In this document: positions 48,394 to 57,526 of the stretch, one piece after another
How positions within the stretch are numbered: position 1 is the first letter of the stretch
Layout: the number at the start of each line of letters is the position of its first letter
Source of the DNA: Flavobacterium weaverense
GTDB lineage: Bacteria > Bacteroidota > Bacteroidia > Flavobacteriales > Flavobacteriaceae
Direction: 5' to 3'
Length of the DNA stretch: 64,000 nt
Assembly (NCBI RefSeq): GCF_003688495.1
Contig: NZ_REFH01000011.1
Location: 62,001-126,000, forward strand
Position numbers and translations under genes: made by a program
Notes under the pieces: generated by a model
Database searches by the model: none
Seen by the model: only the letters and a program-made list of their open reading frames with translations
Told to the model about the DNA's origin: nothing

Positions 48394-49011
48394 ATGGCTA
48401 AAAAAGTTTACCAGGGTGAAACAAACGATAAAGAGCGATCAAAGCAAAAACTCATAAATGCGGTTGGTGAAGTATTAAAAACTAAAGGTTATGCTGGGTT
48501 AACTGCTACAAATATTTCTAAAACTGCAGGATTAAGCCGTCGTCTTATTACTATGTATTTTGATTCATTAGATGATTTGATAGAAACTTATGTTAGAAAT
48601 AAGGATTATTGGACGGAAGCTTCTGGAGATTTTAGCAAAATAATTGAAGAGAAAAAGAGCCTTAATTCTAAAGAAATAATTGAAAGTTTATTACAAAACC
48701 AATTGCATTATTTTTATAATAGTACTGAAATGCAAAAGCTCATTTTATGGGAAATAAGTGAAAAATCAAAAATTATGTATGAAGTTTGCGAAGACAGAGA
48801 ACGTCTTGGTTCAAAAATTTTTGAATTAGCTGATGAGCAATATAAAAATAAAGATATAAGAGCCGTAACTGCACTATTAGTTGCTGGCATTTATTACATG
48901 GTATTACATGCTAAATCAACTGATACTCTTTTTTGTGGCATTGATATTAATGAGCCAGAAGGAATGAAAAGAATTAAAAATGCAATTCGTTTAGTACTGG
49001 AAATATTATAA
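48394..49011 (+). CDS. TetR/AcrR-family transcriptional regulator
   Basis: A 205-residue regulator. The N-terminal HTH reads LINAVGEVLKTKGYAGLTATNISKTAGLSRRLITMYFDSLDDLIETYVRN (about residues 21-70), the TetR pattern. The C-terminal helical part would bind an inducer. It is one of few + strand genes in this region and is divergent from a lipoprotein gene. The sequence right after its stop is an IS91-family remnant. The target is unknown. Confidence 0.88.
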   Translation: MAKKVYQGETNDKERSKQKLINAVGEVLKTKGYAGLTATNISKTAGLSRRLITMYFDSLDDLIETYVRNKDYWTEASGDFSKIIEEKKSLNSKEIIESLLQNQLHYFYNSTEMQKLILWEISEKSKIMYEVCEDRERLGSKIFELADEQYKNKDIRAVTALLVAGIYYMVLHAKSTDTLFCGIDINEPEGMKRIKNAIRLVLEIL

Positions 49012-49073
49012 GTTATTCACTATAAATGTAAATAATGAGGTCATACATATTCGCTTGTCTAATATTGTTTTAT

Positions 49074-49586
49074 GTTCTTGGTTGCCCTAAATCAGTAGTA
49101 GAATATTTAGGAAGATATACCCATAAAATAGCCATCAGCAACAACCGAATCCAAAGTATTGACGATCAAAACGTGACTTTTAGCTATAAAGATTACAGGC
49201 AAAACGGGTTCAAAAAACAAATGACACTTACTCACGCAGAATTTATCCGACGATTTGCGTTGCATATTTTGCCCAAACGTTTTGTCAAAATCCGCCATTA
49301 TGGCTTTTTAAGTAGTACTTGGAAGCGGGATAAATTAAAGATTTTACAAGAAAAACTGAAGGTAAAACTGCTAGAGAAAGTAGAAAAAAAAGCTTTTTTA
49401 CCCAAATGTCCTTGTTGCAAAACGGGTAATTTACACCGAATAGCGGTTTTTGACCAGCGTGGTCCGCCTCCCGAAGCGTCGGGATGGTATCTTGGCATAG
49501 CCAAAGTTCTCCCGATAGCTATCGGGACCCCAAAAATTAACTTTATGGGTAACGGATTTTATGCCCAATCTCGAAGCTTGGAGTGA
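49074..49586 (+). pseudogene. IS91-family transposase, C-terminal remnant
   Basis: The frame reads PKSVVEYLGRYTHKIAISNNRI, then MTLTHAEFIRRFALHILPKRFVKIRHYGFLSS and a zinc-finger-like CPCCKTGNLHRIAVFDQRGP, the C-terminal third of Y2-type IS91 transposases (PF04986). The catalytic N-terminal part with the paired tyrosines is missing, so it is inactive. Two short palindromes (49470-49484 and 49511-49526) interrupt the last part. The sequence continues directly into repeat copy b, which supports that repeat being the IS end. Confidence 0.85.
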
Positions 49587-49790
49587 AGGAAGTCACTATA
49601 AAAACCATTATGTTTATACTGCAAAAAAAAGAGGCGTTTTAGCCTCTTGAAATTATTCTTACTCATGTATCGTAAACCCCATAAGGGATGGATGTAGAGC
49701 TGTTCCAGCTTGTCCGCCGTGGCGGATTCAATAGCGGGTTCATTGTTGACTTTTCAAGCCCAACGAGCTCTTCTGCGATCGCTATTTTAT
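49587..49790 (+). repeat. IS91-end repeat, copy b
   Basis: It continues from the transposase remnant. It includes a GAGGC-TTTT-GCCTC terminator hairpin (49629-49648), GTCCGCCGTGGCGGAT and the end hairpin region GTTGACTTTTCAAGCCCAAC (49744-49763). It stops 30 bp from the acetyltransferase stop codon. Confidence 0.85.
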
Positions 49791-49793
49791 TTA

Positions 49794-50417
49794 CTAGATT
49801 TCTAAAGCATCAATATTTTCATTTGTCAAATTCTGTATGTTTTGAGTAATCTTTTCAATATCCCAATTCCACCAACCGATTTTCAAAAGTTTCTCAATTT
49901 GTTCTTTACTAAATCTTTTTTTTATTTCTTTTGCTGGATTTCCACCAACAATTGAGTATGGTTCAACATCTTTAGTTATAGTAGAATTACTTGCAATTAT
50001 TGCGCCATCTCCAATTTTTATTCCTGGCATTATTGTCGCATTAAATCCTATCCAAACATCATTTCCAATTTCAGTATTTCCTTTATTCGGATATGCTTTT
50101 CCATTCATTGCATCTTTCCAATCTTCACCAAATATTGCAAAAGGAAATGAACTAATTGATTTTGATAAATGATTAGCTCCATTCATTATGAATTTTACAT
50201 CAGAAGCAATCATACAAAACTTCCCAATTATTAATTTATCACCGATGAAATCAAAATGATATTTAACATTTTTTTCAAAATTAGCTACATTTTTAAAGTC
50301 ATCATAATAAGTAAAATCGCCAACAATTATATTTGGATTTATAATTATATTTTTTAAAAAACAAAGTCTTTCGTAATTTTCAAGAGGAAATTTTATGTCT
50401 TTATTTGGTGTTTTCAT
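49794..50417 (-). CDS. Vat/CatB-type xenobiotic O-acetyltransferase
   Basis: A 207-residue left-handed beta-helix acetyltransferase of the hexapeptide family. Key segments are VGDFTYYDDF, FIMNGANHLSKSISSFPF (with the catalytic His of the family), GNTEIGNDVWIGFNATIMPGIKIGDGAIIASNSTI and YSIVGGNPAKEIKKRF. This is the pattern of virginiamycin A (Vat) and chloramphenicol (CatB) acetyltransferases, which inactivate streptogramin A or chloramphenicol using acetyl-CoA. Which, if either, is the substrate cannot be told. CatB genes are classic integron cargo, which makes the repeat at its 3' end notable. Confidence 0.88.
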   Translation of the reverse strand: MKTPNKDIKFPLENYERLCFLKNIIINPNIIVGDFTYYDDFKNVANFEKNVKYHFDFIGDKLIIGKFCMIASDVKFIMNGANHLSKSISSFPFAIFGEDWKDAMNGKAYPNKGNTEIGNDVWIGFNATIMPGIKIGDGAIIASNSTITKDVEPYSIVGGNPAKEIKKRFSKEQIEKLLKIGWWNWDIEKITQNIQNLTNENIDALEI

Positions 50418-50457
50418 GTAGTTAAATTTTTCATTTTTCAGTACGATTTCCGAAAGG

Positions 50458-50660
50458 GTCGCACAACGTTAGTCTGTGAAAAAACTTCCGCTTTATTCTT
50501 TCAAAAATAGTCAAATTATTTCACTAAAAGGAAGAAAAGTTGTATGCGTTAACAACGCATCACAGTAATACCGAGCAATGAGACGTGTTTTTCTCCAGAA
50601 GCTTCGAGATTAGAAGACACTATTTCATCAGAAAATCCTAATCGGTTTATAAGTTGAATT
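50458..50660 (+). repeat. IS1182-type 5' end remnant, copy ii
   Basis: It starts GCACAACGTTAGTCTGTG and carries the shared TCTTTCAAAAATAGTC and AAAGGAAGAAAAGTTG blocks and CATCACAGTAATACCG. It then has a broken frame equivalent to the transposase N-terminus ending near SENPNRFI. It runs straight into repeat copy c. Confidence 0.75.
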
Positions 50661-50680
50661 CCCTATAAATATTAACATTA

Positions 50681-50930
50681 TGAGTAAGGTATTTTATGAC
50701 CAATATCGAAGATTCGAGAGGGTGAAATTACGATAGAACCTACTTAGATTATGCTGCAAAGAAAAAGATGACTTTAAATCCTCTTGATATTCAGCAATAA
50801 CCTTAAATTTAACTCCATAATATCGAAGATATGCAATCGGTTCCAATATCCCCAACATTTGCGGAGTTTCAACTGGTGGGTTCATTGTTAGCTTTTAAAG
50901 CCCATCGAATACTTACCTATTAACTCCCAC
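50681..50930 (+). repeat. IS91-end repeat, copy c (diverged)
   Basis: It opens with a degraded copy of the last transposase codons (ATGAGTAAGGTATTTTATGA aligns with the NFMGNGFYAQSR region of copy b). It continues to TTCATTGTTAGCTTTTAAAG followed by CCCATCGA. It lies 6 bp from the serine hydrolase stop. Confidence 0.75.
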
Positions 50931-50935
50931 TTTTT

Positions 50936-52582
50936 CTATTTCGTTACTGATTCTATTAAATATTCCTGCATAATTTTTTCAATTTGTTTTTCTCCGTATG
51001 GCGTATTGTATGCTGTCGAAGTAATTACAATTACGATAGGCTGGTTTTTGAAAATAAAAATTCTATTTCCACCATTACCGCTAGAGTAGTAAACTTCATA
51101 ATCTAAACCATTTATTTTGTAGGTCTTATTCCAAAATAGATATCCATAAAATTCATCTTCCGATATTGTCATTTGATGTGACAAACTTTTTGTTATCCAT
51201 TCTTGTGATAAAATTTGTTTTCCGTGCCAAGCTCCTTGGTTTTTGTATAATTGTCCGTATTTGGCATAATCTAATGAACACAATTGTAAACTTCCTGCCG
51301 TATTTGCTACTTTTTGCGGTGTAAATTGCCATTTGTATTTTTTTATATTTAATGGACGAAATAAATTCTTGTCAGCATATTTTTCTAAACCATTTGGTAC
51401 AGATTTATCAATTATATCACCCAAAACTATACAACCTGCTGTAAAATAATCCCATTGTTTATATAGTTGCTTTGTTTCATCAACTGGAAGATTTAATGTA
51501 AAATCAACCCAATTTTTAGTAGGATACATATTTTCTTCGTGACCAATTGATTCAGAATTCATATCGGAACCTTCAAAAGTCGAACTCATTGTAAGTAAAC
51601 TTTTTAACGTTATACTATCTTTTGATATAGAATAATTTTTAAAAGATTTCAAATTATAAAAATCTTTTAAAGTTTGGGTTTCACTTTTTATGTATTTGTC
51701 ATTTATTGCAATTCCTAAAAGAGTTGAAGCAAATGATTTCCCAACAGAACGTGTGTCGTGAAGCGTTTTTCTATTTGCGCCATTGAAATATTCTTCAATT
51801 AAAATTTTTCCGTCCTTTATCGCAACTATACTTGTAACATTTTTAAACGTTTGTTTTACAATCTTTCTATTCAATTCCTCTAGTTTAGCATAATCAATTT
51901 TATCAGATGAAATCTGCCAATCTTTCGTTGGTTTAATATTTTGAACTTTAACAAGTTGTTCGTTAATTTTTATTTCAGGTACGATTATCTTCAATTTTCC
52001 TTCAGCAATAACATTTCCTGTTATAACTTCAGTTAACTTTAAATATGGTCTGATTTCAATTTGAAGAATATGTTCTCCTTCTGTAAGTGCATCTTGTCCG
52101 CCATTTCCAAAAAATCTATACCAAAGAAATTTTCCCCAAGAATCTTCATTAGTTGAACTGATTAACGGAACTCTAAAAAGTGTTCTTTGATTTTTGCTTT
52201 CTGTACTTCCGGCTCCAATATTTAAATTTTCAACATAAATTTTTTTGCTATCGACATAAAATGTAAATTGATAATTTCCATTTTTTGTTAATTCCTCAGC
52301 AGTTGAATTTGGTGATAATAAATGAAGGTTATTTGTCAAAGATTTACTTAAAAAAACTCGAATGTTCAAATCAGTTTTTTCCTTGAGTTCAAATGTTTGT
52401 AAAAAGTCTGTTTGCGTAAAATTTTCGATTGCAATTGTTTGTGACATAAATGTAACTTTGCCAATGTTTGAATTATGTATTGGATGAAAAATACTATCCT
52501 GTTTTACAAATTCGTTTTTTTGCGCAGATGCACTTAAGTAAGTCAAAAGACTTAAAGCGATGGTTGTGACTTTTAATTTCAT
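50936..52582 (-). CDS. beta-lactamase-like serine hydrolase, exported
   Basis: A 548-residue protein with a signal peptide (LSLLTYLSASAQ) and an N-terminal beta-rich domain of about 220 residues. A class C beta-lactamase-like domain follows, with SxxK in DTRSVGKSFASTLLG (about residue 280), a YxN-like motif at QWDYFTAGCIVLG, and a C-terminal GNGGNRIF in place of KTG. Such proteins are esterases or peptidases rather than drug-degrading enzymes in most cases. Repeat copy c touches its 3' end and IS1182 copy iii lies upstream. Confidence 0.85.
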   Translation of the reverse strand: MKLKVTTIALSLLTYLSASAQKNEFVKQDSIFHPIHNSNIGKVTFMSQTIAIENFTQTDFLQTFELKEKTDLNIRVFLSKSLTNNLHLLSPNSTAEELTKNGNYQFTFYVDSKKIYVENLNIGAGSTESKNQRTLFRVPLISSTNEDSWGKFLWYRFFGNGGQDALTEGEHILQIEIRPYLKLTEVITGNVIAEGKLKIIVPEIKINEQLVKVQNIKPTKDWQISSDKIDYAKLEELNRKIVKQTFKNVTSIVAIKDGKILIEEYFNGANRKTLHDTRSVGKSFASTLLGIAINDKYIKSETQTLKDFYNLKSFKNYSISKDSITLKSLLTMSSTFEGSDMNSESIGHEENMYPTKNWVDFTLNLPVDETKQLYKQWDYFTAGCIVLGDIIDKSVPNGLEKYADKNLFRPLNIKKYKWQFTPQKVANTAGSLQLCSLDYAKYGQLYKNQGAWHGKQILSQEWITKSLSHQMTISEDEFYGYLFWNKTYKINGLDYEVYYSSGNGGNRIFIFKNQPIVIVITSTAYNTPYGEKQIEKIMQEYLIESVTK

Positions 52583-52589
52583 TGATTTT

Positions 52590-52614
52590 GATTGATGATT
52601 GATGATTGATGATT
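52590..52614. repeat. short tandem heptamer repeat upstream of the serine hydrolase
   Basis: GATTGAT units are repeated in tandem, about 3.5 copies, just upstream of the ATG at 52582 on the minus strand. They would lie in the leader or promoter. Confidence 0.7.
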
Positions 52615-52667
52615 TTTATTTGATTCTAATAAGTATAAATTAATTACAATTTGTTACCAACTTTCTT

Positions 52668-53240
52668 GAATTCTCTCCTTTTTTTAAAATGGCAGTTATT
52701 GAAAAAACATGAATTGCGTTCTTTCAAAAATATATAAAATATTTTATTTTAACCAAGAAAATTTGTATGTTCAATTATTAAGCACGTCACAGGAATCCCT
52801 TACGGTTAATTGGTCTTTTCGTCCTGAATCTTTTAGATTATAAGTCACTATTTCCTCAGAAAACCCTATTCGGTTTATAGAGGCTTATGTAGACTCGTTG
52901 TCTTTAGACCTCCTAGGTATTTCGGTTCAAACGATCAAATCCGATATGCGTCTTAGATTTGATACTAAACTGTTTCTTAAAAAATATTTACATGGTTATC
53001 TAAATTGTCTAAGAAGTTCTAATAAATTCTAGGAACTTCAACGAAGAATGTGTTAGAAATTTAGGACCGCTATTCTGTTGAGCACGATAATTACTAATTA
53101 CGATAGTGTTTCAAATTTTGAAAAAAGACAATGAATCAGGATTGAAAAACTTATATAAACTCTTTGTTTCAATTCGTAAAGTTCTCGAATTAATTGGACA
53201 AAATTTGTTTGCAACATTTCCAGCAATTAATTGCAACTAT
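52668..53240 (+). pseudogene. IS1182-type transposase remnant, copy iii (longest)
   Basis: After the shared 5' end (ATTGAAAAAACATGAATTGC, CACGTCACAGGAATCC) a broken frame reads NPIRFIEAYVDSLSLDLLG, then LKKYLHGYLNCLRSSN, then with stops KKDNESGLKNLYKLFVSIRKVLELIGQNL. This order matches the N-terminal half of IS1182-family transposases. Several stops and frameshifts make it non-functional. The remaining 100 bp to the MBL gene show no recognised feature and no IS91-type end. Confidence 0.8.
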
Positions 53241-53341
53241 ATTCTATAATCGAAAATTACCCATCTATCACCCCCTTAAAAAAGTTATTAATAATTTTAT
53301 TGCTTTACAGAGGACCCTTAGCTATAATTGGCCGGCAGTGT

Positions 53342-54466
53342 TTACTTTACGTCTATCCACCATTGCGAAAATACTTGATTGTTGTCGTAAAGATTAACTA
53401 TTTCTCCAATTATAGGTGTTGTTAATTGTAAATGATATTTTTTTTTATTTAGTTCACTAATATTTATTAGCGGCTCGTCCCAAGGATGAAATGCCAATTT
53501 GAATTTAGAAGAGTGTACTGGAAATATTCGTTTTGCTTTCAGGTCCTGTGCTGCTTTCAAAACTTCTTCGGGCAACATATGAATTTCGTGCCACGCCTTA
53601 TTGTACTGTCCATTTTCAAGTATTACTAAATCAAAACCATTAAATTTTTTACCTAATTCTGCAAAATGACTATCGTACCCACTATCGCCACCTATGTATA
53701 TTTTAAAATCTTCTACTTGTAAAATATAAGACATCCAAAGTGTATTATTTCTTGAAAATAAACGACCTGAAAAATGGCGCGCAGTTGCTGTATGTAAAGT
53801 AAAATTATCGGCTATTTGTATTTCTTCATTCCACTCTTTTTCAATAATTTTTGAAGTGTCAAAATTCCAATATTCAAAATGTTCTCCAACTCCCAGGCCA
53901 CAAACGATATTCTTTATTTTCGGTTTTAATTTTAAAATTGTTTCATAATCTAAATGGTCATAATGGTCGTGAGTGATAATTAAGTAGTCAATTTCTGGAA
54001 TATCATCTGCTGAATAAATGTCTGTACCCTTAAATGATTTGTTTGAGTTTGGCATTGGCGAAGCATTACCGCTAAAAACTGGGTCAATTAGAAATCGTTT
54101 ACCACTTAACTGAATGTAATAAGATGAATGCCCAAACCAAATTAGAACATTTTCAGTAATTGGTAAATTTTTCAAATTGTTTTTTATCGCTGGAATTGTG
54201 TCTGATGGCTCGGTTCTTGGAAATTTTGTAAAAATGAAATCATAAGCAACACTTGCCATTGAATAACCTTCAGTTACAAATGGTGTGGAAGAGATATTTT
54301 TAAAACTGCCTCCTCTAAAATTTGGGGATTGTTTTATTTTTTCTAATCTCTCTCCTTTTGGCGCTCTGCCAAATTTTGAATTGAACATAATATAAACTGT
54401 TAATATAGTTAAAAATGTAAGAATTATTGTAAATAAAATTATTATTGTTAGTTTTATAAGTTTCAT
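53342..54466 (-). CDS. metallo-beta-lactamase-fold hydrolase (NAPE-PLD/UlaG-like)
   Basis: A 374-residue protein with an N-terminal membrane anchor (about residues 3-27). The metal site is LIITHDHYDHLDY (HxHxDH) near residue 155, with further ligands in TATARHFSGR and GGDSGYDSHF, and LPVHSSKF-like FPVHSSKF near the end. This is the pattern of the NAPE-PLD/RomA-like branch. The ATG at 54466 starts 1 bp after the stop of the small upstream gene, so they are coupled. The true substrate is unknown. Confidence 0.88.
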   Translation of the reverse strand: MKLIKLTIIILFTIILTFLTILTVYIMFNSKFGRAPKGERLEKIKQSPNFRGGSFKNISSTPFVTEGYSMASVAYDFIFTKFPRTEPSDTIPAIKNNLKNLPITENVLIWFGHSSYYIQLSGKRFLIDPVFSGNASPMPNSNKSFKGTDIYSADDIPEIDYLIITHDHYDHLDYETILKLKPKIKNIVCGLGVGEHFEYWNFDTSKIIEKEWNEEIQIADNFTLHTATARHFSGRLFSRNNTLWMSYILQVEDFKIYIGGDSGYDSHFAELGKKFNGFDLVILENGQYNKAWHEIHMLPEEVLKAAQDLKAKRIFPVHSSKFKLAFHPWDEPLINISELNKKKYHLQLTTPIIGEIVNLYDNNQVFSQWWIDVK

Positions 54467-54467
54467 T

Positions 54468-54677
54468 TTACTGTAATTCTTCGCAGAATACCCCATTGCT
54501 ATTAAGTTCCTTAATTATAATTTTTCTAATATCTGTTTGGCTGTCTATTCTTAAAATATTGTCGCAGTCTTCAAGGTCAAAATTCCATTTCGCATTTTGC
54601 AGTATCTTGTCAAAATGTTTTTTGAGGTTTTGTATTTGAATCTCAGAAGTTACTGTTGTTTTGAAAACATATATCAT
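54468..54677 (-). CDS. small conserved hypothetical protein
   Basis: A 69-residue protein: MIYVFKTTVTSEIQIQNLKK, NFDLEDCDNILRIDS and a C-terminal IKELNSNGVFCEEL. The beta-alpha-beta pattern resembles a ferredoxin-like/HMA fold without a CxxC metal site. Small proteins with the KWNFDLEDCDNILRI segment recur in Bacteroidota. It sits 1 bp before the MBL-fold gene and is likely translated with it. Function unknown. Confidence 0.7.
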   Translation of the reverse strand: MIYVFKTTVTSEIQIQNLKKHFDKILQNAKWNFDLEDCDNILRIDSQTDIRKIIIKELNSNGVFCEELQ

Positions 54678-54683
54678 TTTTTA

Positions 54684-54896
54684 TTATTTTTTTTTAAAAT
54701 AAACAATTGCGATTGTCCATTTAGTATCATCTATTGCAACTAATAAACATTTAGCACAATCACCATAGGTTAATGCATCAAAGGGACTAGCTTTAATGTC
54801 AAAACCCGCTCTGTATTCATTTTTTGGAATTTTAGAAGTTAATGCAACTGCCCTAATAATAATCCAATTTACTTTTCTGAATTGAGGACTCAGCAA
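54684..54896 (-). CDS. small hypothetical protein, possibly truncated
   Basis: A 70-residue frame with a cysteine pair (YGDCAKCLLVAIDD) and a basic end. The upstream DNA in another frame also has coding character (VIAESSIQKSKLDYY), so this may be the 3' part of a frameshifted gene. It lies 6 bp from the next small gene on the same strand. No family recognised. Confidence 0.4.
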   Translation of the reverse strand: MLSPQFRKVNWIIIRAVALTSKIPKNEYRAGFDIKASPFDALTYGDCAKCLLVAIDDTKWTIAIVYFKKK

Positions 54897-55149
54897 TTAC
54901 ATTATCTTCATACGATTGCTTGTAATAAATACGCAATAATTTAATTGCTAATCTATTCAATATTGACAAATTTTCACTATCCGATTGCACAAATCCACTC
55001 AGTTATACAAATTGTTTTATTTCGTTTTGTTCGCAAGACTTAACAATGTTTTGTGTTCCCTGAGACATTAGATTCCCAACTTTTTTTTGTGATTTGTTGG
55101 CTCAAAGTAACTAATGACAAAATCAATATTTTTAGCGAATTTCCAACAG
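54897..55149. other. non-coding spacer, nothing recognised
   Basis: An A/T-rich stretch left of repeat copy f. No clear gene or promoter was found. Confidence 0.5.
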
Positions 55150-55230
55150 GGTTCTTTAGTTCAGCCGTTCGCTGTCACTTAGGTGATGGCTTTTCAAGCC
55201 CAGCCAGCACCTAAATGCTACCCTACCATT
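55150..55230 (+). repeat. hairpin repeat, copy f (variant stem)
   Basis: It shares the core GGCTTTTCAAGCCCA with the other copies, but the stem is different and longer. CACTTAGGTGATGGC (55177-55191) pairs with GCCAGCACCTAAATG (55203-55217) with two mismatches. No A-tract or transposase remnant is attached. It lies next to the SDR stop codon. Confidence 0.7.
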
Positions 55231-55235
55231 GATAC

Positions 55236-56027
55236 TTAAATTATTTTTAAAGCCCCTGAATCTGCTCTTAAAGAAGCTCCGTTAGTAGCGATAGATAAAG
55301 GACTCGATAAGTACGATGCTAGATTTGCAATTTCATTAGGTGCAATAAATCGTTGGATTAATAAGTGTGGATTAGATTGCTGAATAATTGCATTTTTCAT
55401 CTGTTCAATTTCAATATTTTGAGCTCCTGCAATTTGTTCAACCACTTTTGAAACGCCATCAGAATATGTTGGTCCTGCCAAAATTGTATTGACTGTAATC
55501 TCTGTGCCTTTAGTCAATTTAGATATTCCGTTTGCTATTGCAGAAATAGCTGCTTTTGTCATTCCGTAATGAATCATATTTTCAGGTACATTTACACCAG
55601 ATTCGCTACTAATAAAAATAATACGTCCCCAATTTCTATTTTGCATTCCTGGCAAGAAGTGTCGAGACAGTCGAACAGAACTCATTACATTTATCTCAAA
55701 ATATTTGTACCAATCCTTGTCTTGAATATTTTGAAATTCTTCAATTTCAAAGATTCCTACATTGTTTATCAATATATCTATATCTGTTAATTTTTGAAGT
55801 AGATTTTCAATGTCATCTTTGTTTGTGAAATCAGCAAATATTGCCGAAATATCCGCATCAGGAAATTGATTTTGTAATTTATCCTTTGCTTGTTCTGTCT
55901 TTAACTTTTGTCTTCCGTTAATAGTCACGCTAACTCCTTCCGCTAATAACTGTTGAGCAATAGCGAAACCAATTCCTTGAGTTGAACCGCTAATAAAAGC
56001 GCTTTTTCCTTTTAATTTTAAATCCAT
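55236..56027 (-). CDS. short-chain dehydrogenase/reductase
   Basis: A classical SDR of 263 residues. The cofactor motif is GSTQGIGFA (residues 14-22), followed by INNVGIFE, ISSESG with the catalytic Ser, and YGMTKAA with the Tyr-Lys pair (about residues 155-161). TILAGPT follows as in this subfamily of 3-oxoacyl-reductase-like SDRs. The TetR gene 49 bp upstream on the same strand probably controls it. The substrate is unknown. Confidence 0.93.
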   Translation of the reverse strand: MDLKLKGKSAFISGSTQGIGFAIAQQLLAEGVSVTINGRQKLKTEQAKDKLQNQFPDADISAIFADFTNKDDIENLLQKLTDIDILINNVGIFEIEEFQNIQDKDWYKYFEINVMSSVRLSRHFLPGMQNRNWGRIIFISSESGVNVPENMIHYGMTKAAISAIANGISKLTKGTEITVNTILAGPTYSDGVSKVVEQIAGAQNIEIEQMKNAIIQQSNPHLLIQRFIAPNEIANLASYLSSPLSIATNGASLRADSGALKII

Positions 56028-56076
56028 ATTTGTTAATTGTAATGTTCATTAAATAAATAACCAAAAAAAAAAAAAA

Positions 56077-56658
56077 TCAATTGATTATTTTTAGTTGTAG
56101 TTCAATTTGGATCCTTAAAATTTCCTTTTCTGGATAAATTCTCCGTAGCGAATTGATGCCACACCAAACAGTAATTAAATATTTTCCTAAGACACCAGCA
56201 GGAATTTCTGACTTCAAATTTCCTTTTTTTTGCTCTTTAAGAATAGTTTTGGTGTATAATTTTTCTGTTTCTTTTAAAATTTCAATAGCTTCATTTTCTA
56301 GATCATCATCTACAAAAGTCATTTCAACTATTGTATTGGCGACAATACATCCTCTCAAATGATGCTCTCGTGACTCAGTTGCTACAGAAATGAAAAATTC
56401 TTTAATAAGTATAATTGGATTATCACTATTCTCTAGTTTTACTTTAAATTTATTTAAATCTTCTTTTCGTTGTTGAAGTGATTTTTTAAATAGTTCTTTT
56501 TTTCCGCCCTTAAATTTATTATATAAGGTTCCCGCTCCGGCACCTGTGGCTTTACTAAGGTCAAATAAAGATGTGGCACTGTATCCTTTTTTCCAAAATA
56601 TCTCTTGGGCTTTTAAAATGATCTCATTGTCTTTAAATATGTTTGGACGTCCTTTCAT
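56077..56658 (-). CDS. TetR-family regulator
   Basis: A 193-residue regulator from the ATG at 56658 (MKGRPNIF). A frame extending to 56709 would cover the -7 box. The HTH is ILKAQEIFWKKGYSATSLFDLSKATGAGAGTLYNKFKGGKKELF (about residues 12-55), close to AcuR/NemR-like TetR proteins. HLRGCIVANTIVEM is the usual central Cys segment of this subgroup. It is followed 49 bp later by an SDR gene, so the two form an autoregulated pair by inference. Confidence 0.9.
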   Translation of the reverse strand: MKGRPNIFKDNEIILKAQEIFWKKGYSATSLFDLSKATGAGAGTLYNKFKGGKKELFKKSLQQRKEDLNKFKVKLENSDNPIILIKEFFISVATESREHHLRGCIVANTIVEMTFVDDDLENEAIEILKETEKLYTKTILKEQKKGNLKSEIPAGVLGKYLITVWCGINSLRRIYPEKEILRIQIELQLKIIN

Positions 56659-56680
56659 GTTTTTTTTGTAATGATTGATA

Positions 56681-56688
56681 CAAAAATA
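56681..56688 (-). promoter_or_regulatory. -7 box of the TetR-SDR operon (minus strand)
   Basis: Minus-strand TATTTTTG matches TAnnTTTG, 22 bp before the ATG at 56658. Confidence 0.55.
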
Positions 56689-56759
56689 GAAAAAAAATAT
56701 TGAAAGCAATAATTTTGTTTTGTTTTATTTCTTATAACAACTGTAAATTCTTGGCTTTT

Positions 56760-57400
56760 AGTGCGGTTGGGGTAAATTGGAGAAGAGTATTTTTTGCTAA
56801 AAAGAAGATGCTTTAGAAGACGTTAGTTCCGCTATTGCTATTTAATGTCTTTTGTTGCTGAAAATTTGTGGCAGTATGTTGAGAAGACATTTCCTGATCA
56901 CGAAGTAAATTTAGTCCATGAAACTGTTTTTTTGTGGATTGTAGACAGCATCTAATTTTTTAAACTTTGATAGGGTTATTTTGGTAGTTAAACCTGCCGA
57001 TACAAAGACACACGATAAGGAAAAGTATCAAAAAACAGAAGCTTTGGGTTTAAAAATTTGTTGAACCAATTAAAAGTACTTGTCCTTAAAGCATTATATA
57101 TTCTCTGGAAAGAGCAGAAACCGTTTCTGACATTGGCAAGCCATAGAGCCCAAATTACCAAAAAACTGCAACAAACCAAGACACATATTAAAAGTATGTT
57201 ACTTTTTCATGGCATAAAAGTTCCAGATTAGTTTGACGATGTTAATTGGATTCTTAGTTTTATTGAATGTTTGGAACAAATAAAATTCAGTACTGCTTGC
57301 GTTGATTTAGCACTGCAAGACAAAATACAAATGTTGACATTCATTAAATTACAATATTTGCAAATCCCCTGCTATTGAAAGCATCCCGCTCGTGCGCACA
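56760..57400 (+). pseudogene. IS110-family transposase remnant
   Basis: Broken frames read, in order, FVAENLWQYVEKTFPDHEVN, VVKPADTKTHDKEKYQKTEA, and ITKKLQQTKTHIKSMLLFHG followed by IKVPD and a DDVNWILSFIECLEQI segment. This is the order of the DEDD transposase of IS110 elements. Multiple stops and shifts are present. IS110/IS1111 members are known to favour structured sites such as attC and REP sequences, which is of interest beside the hairpin repeats here. Confidence 0.75.
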
Positions 57401-57526
57401 ATATAAACCATACCCTTTTTTCGTATTATTTTTTAAAATCTAAATAATATTATATTAAATTTTTCTACCTATGTTTTTCTTTACGCGGGGCACGTTCGTA
57501 ATAGCGTTACTCAGCAATCAAGCTCG

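Noticed and set aside
49035-49586. Intact gene starting at 49035 with a hydrophobic N-terminus
   Set aside because: The first 13 or so residues are unrelated to the IS91 transposase part that follows, so this is a remnant joined by chance to an upstream start.
52590-52614. CRISPR-like or functional tandem repeat
   Set aside because: Only about 3.5 heptamers without spacers. A simple sequence repeat is the better reading.
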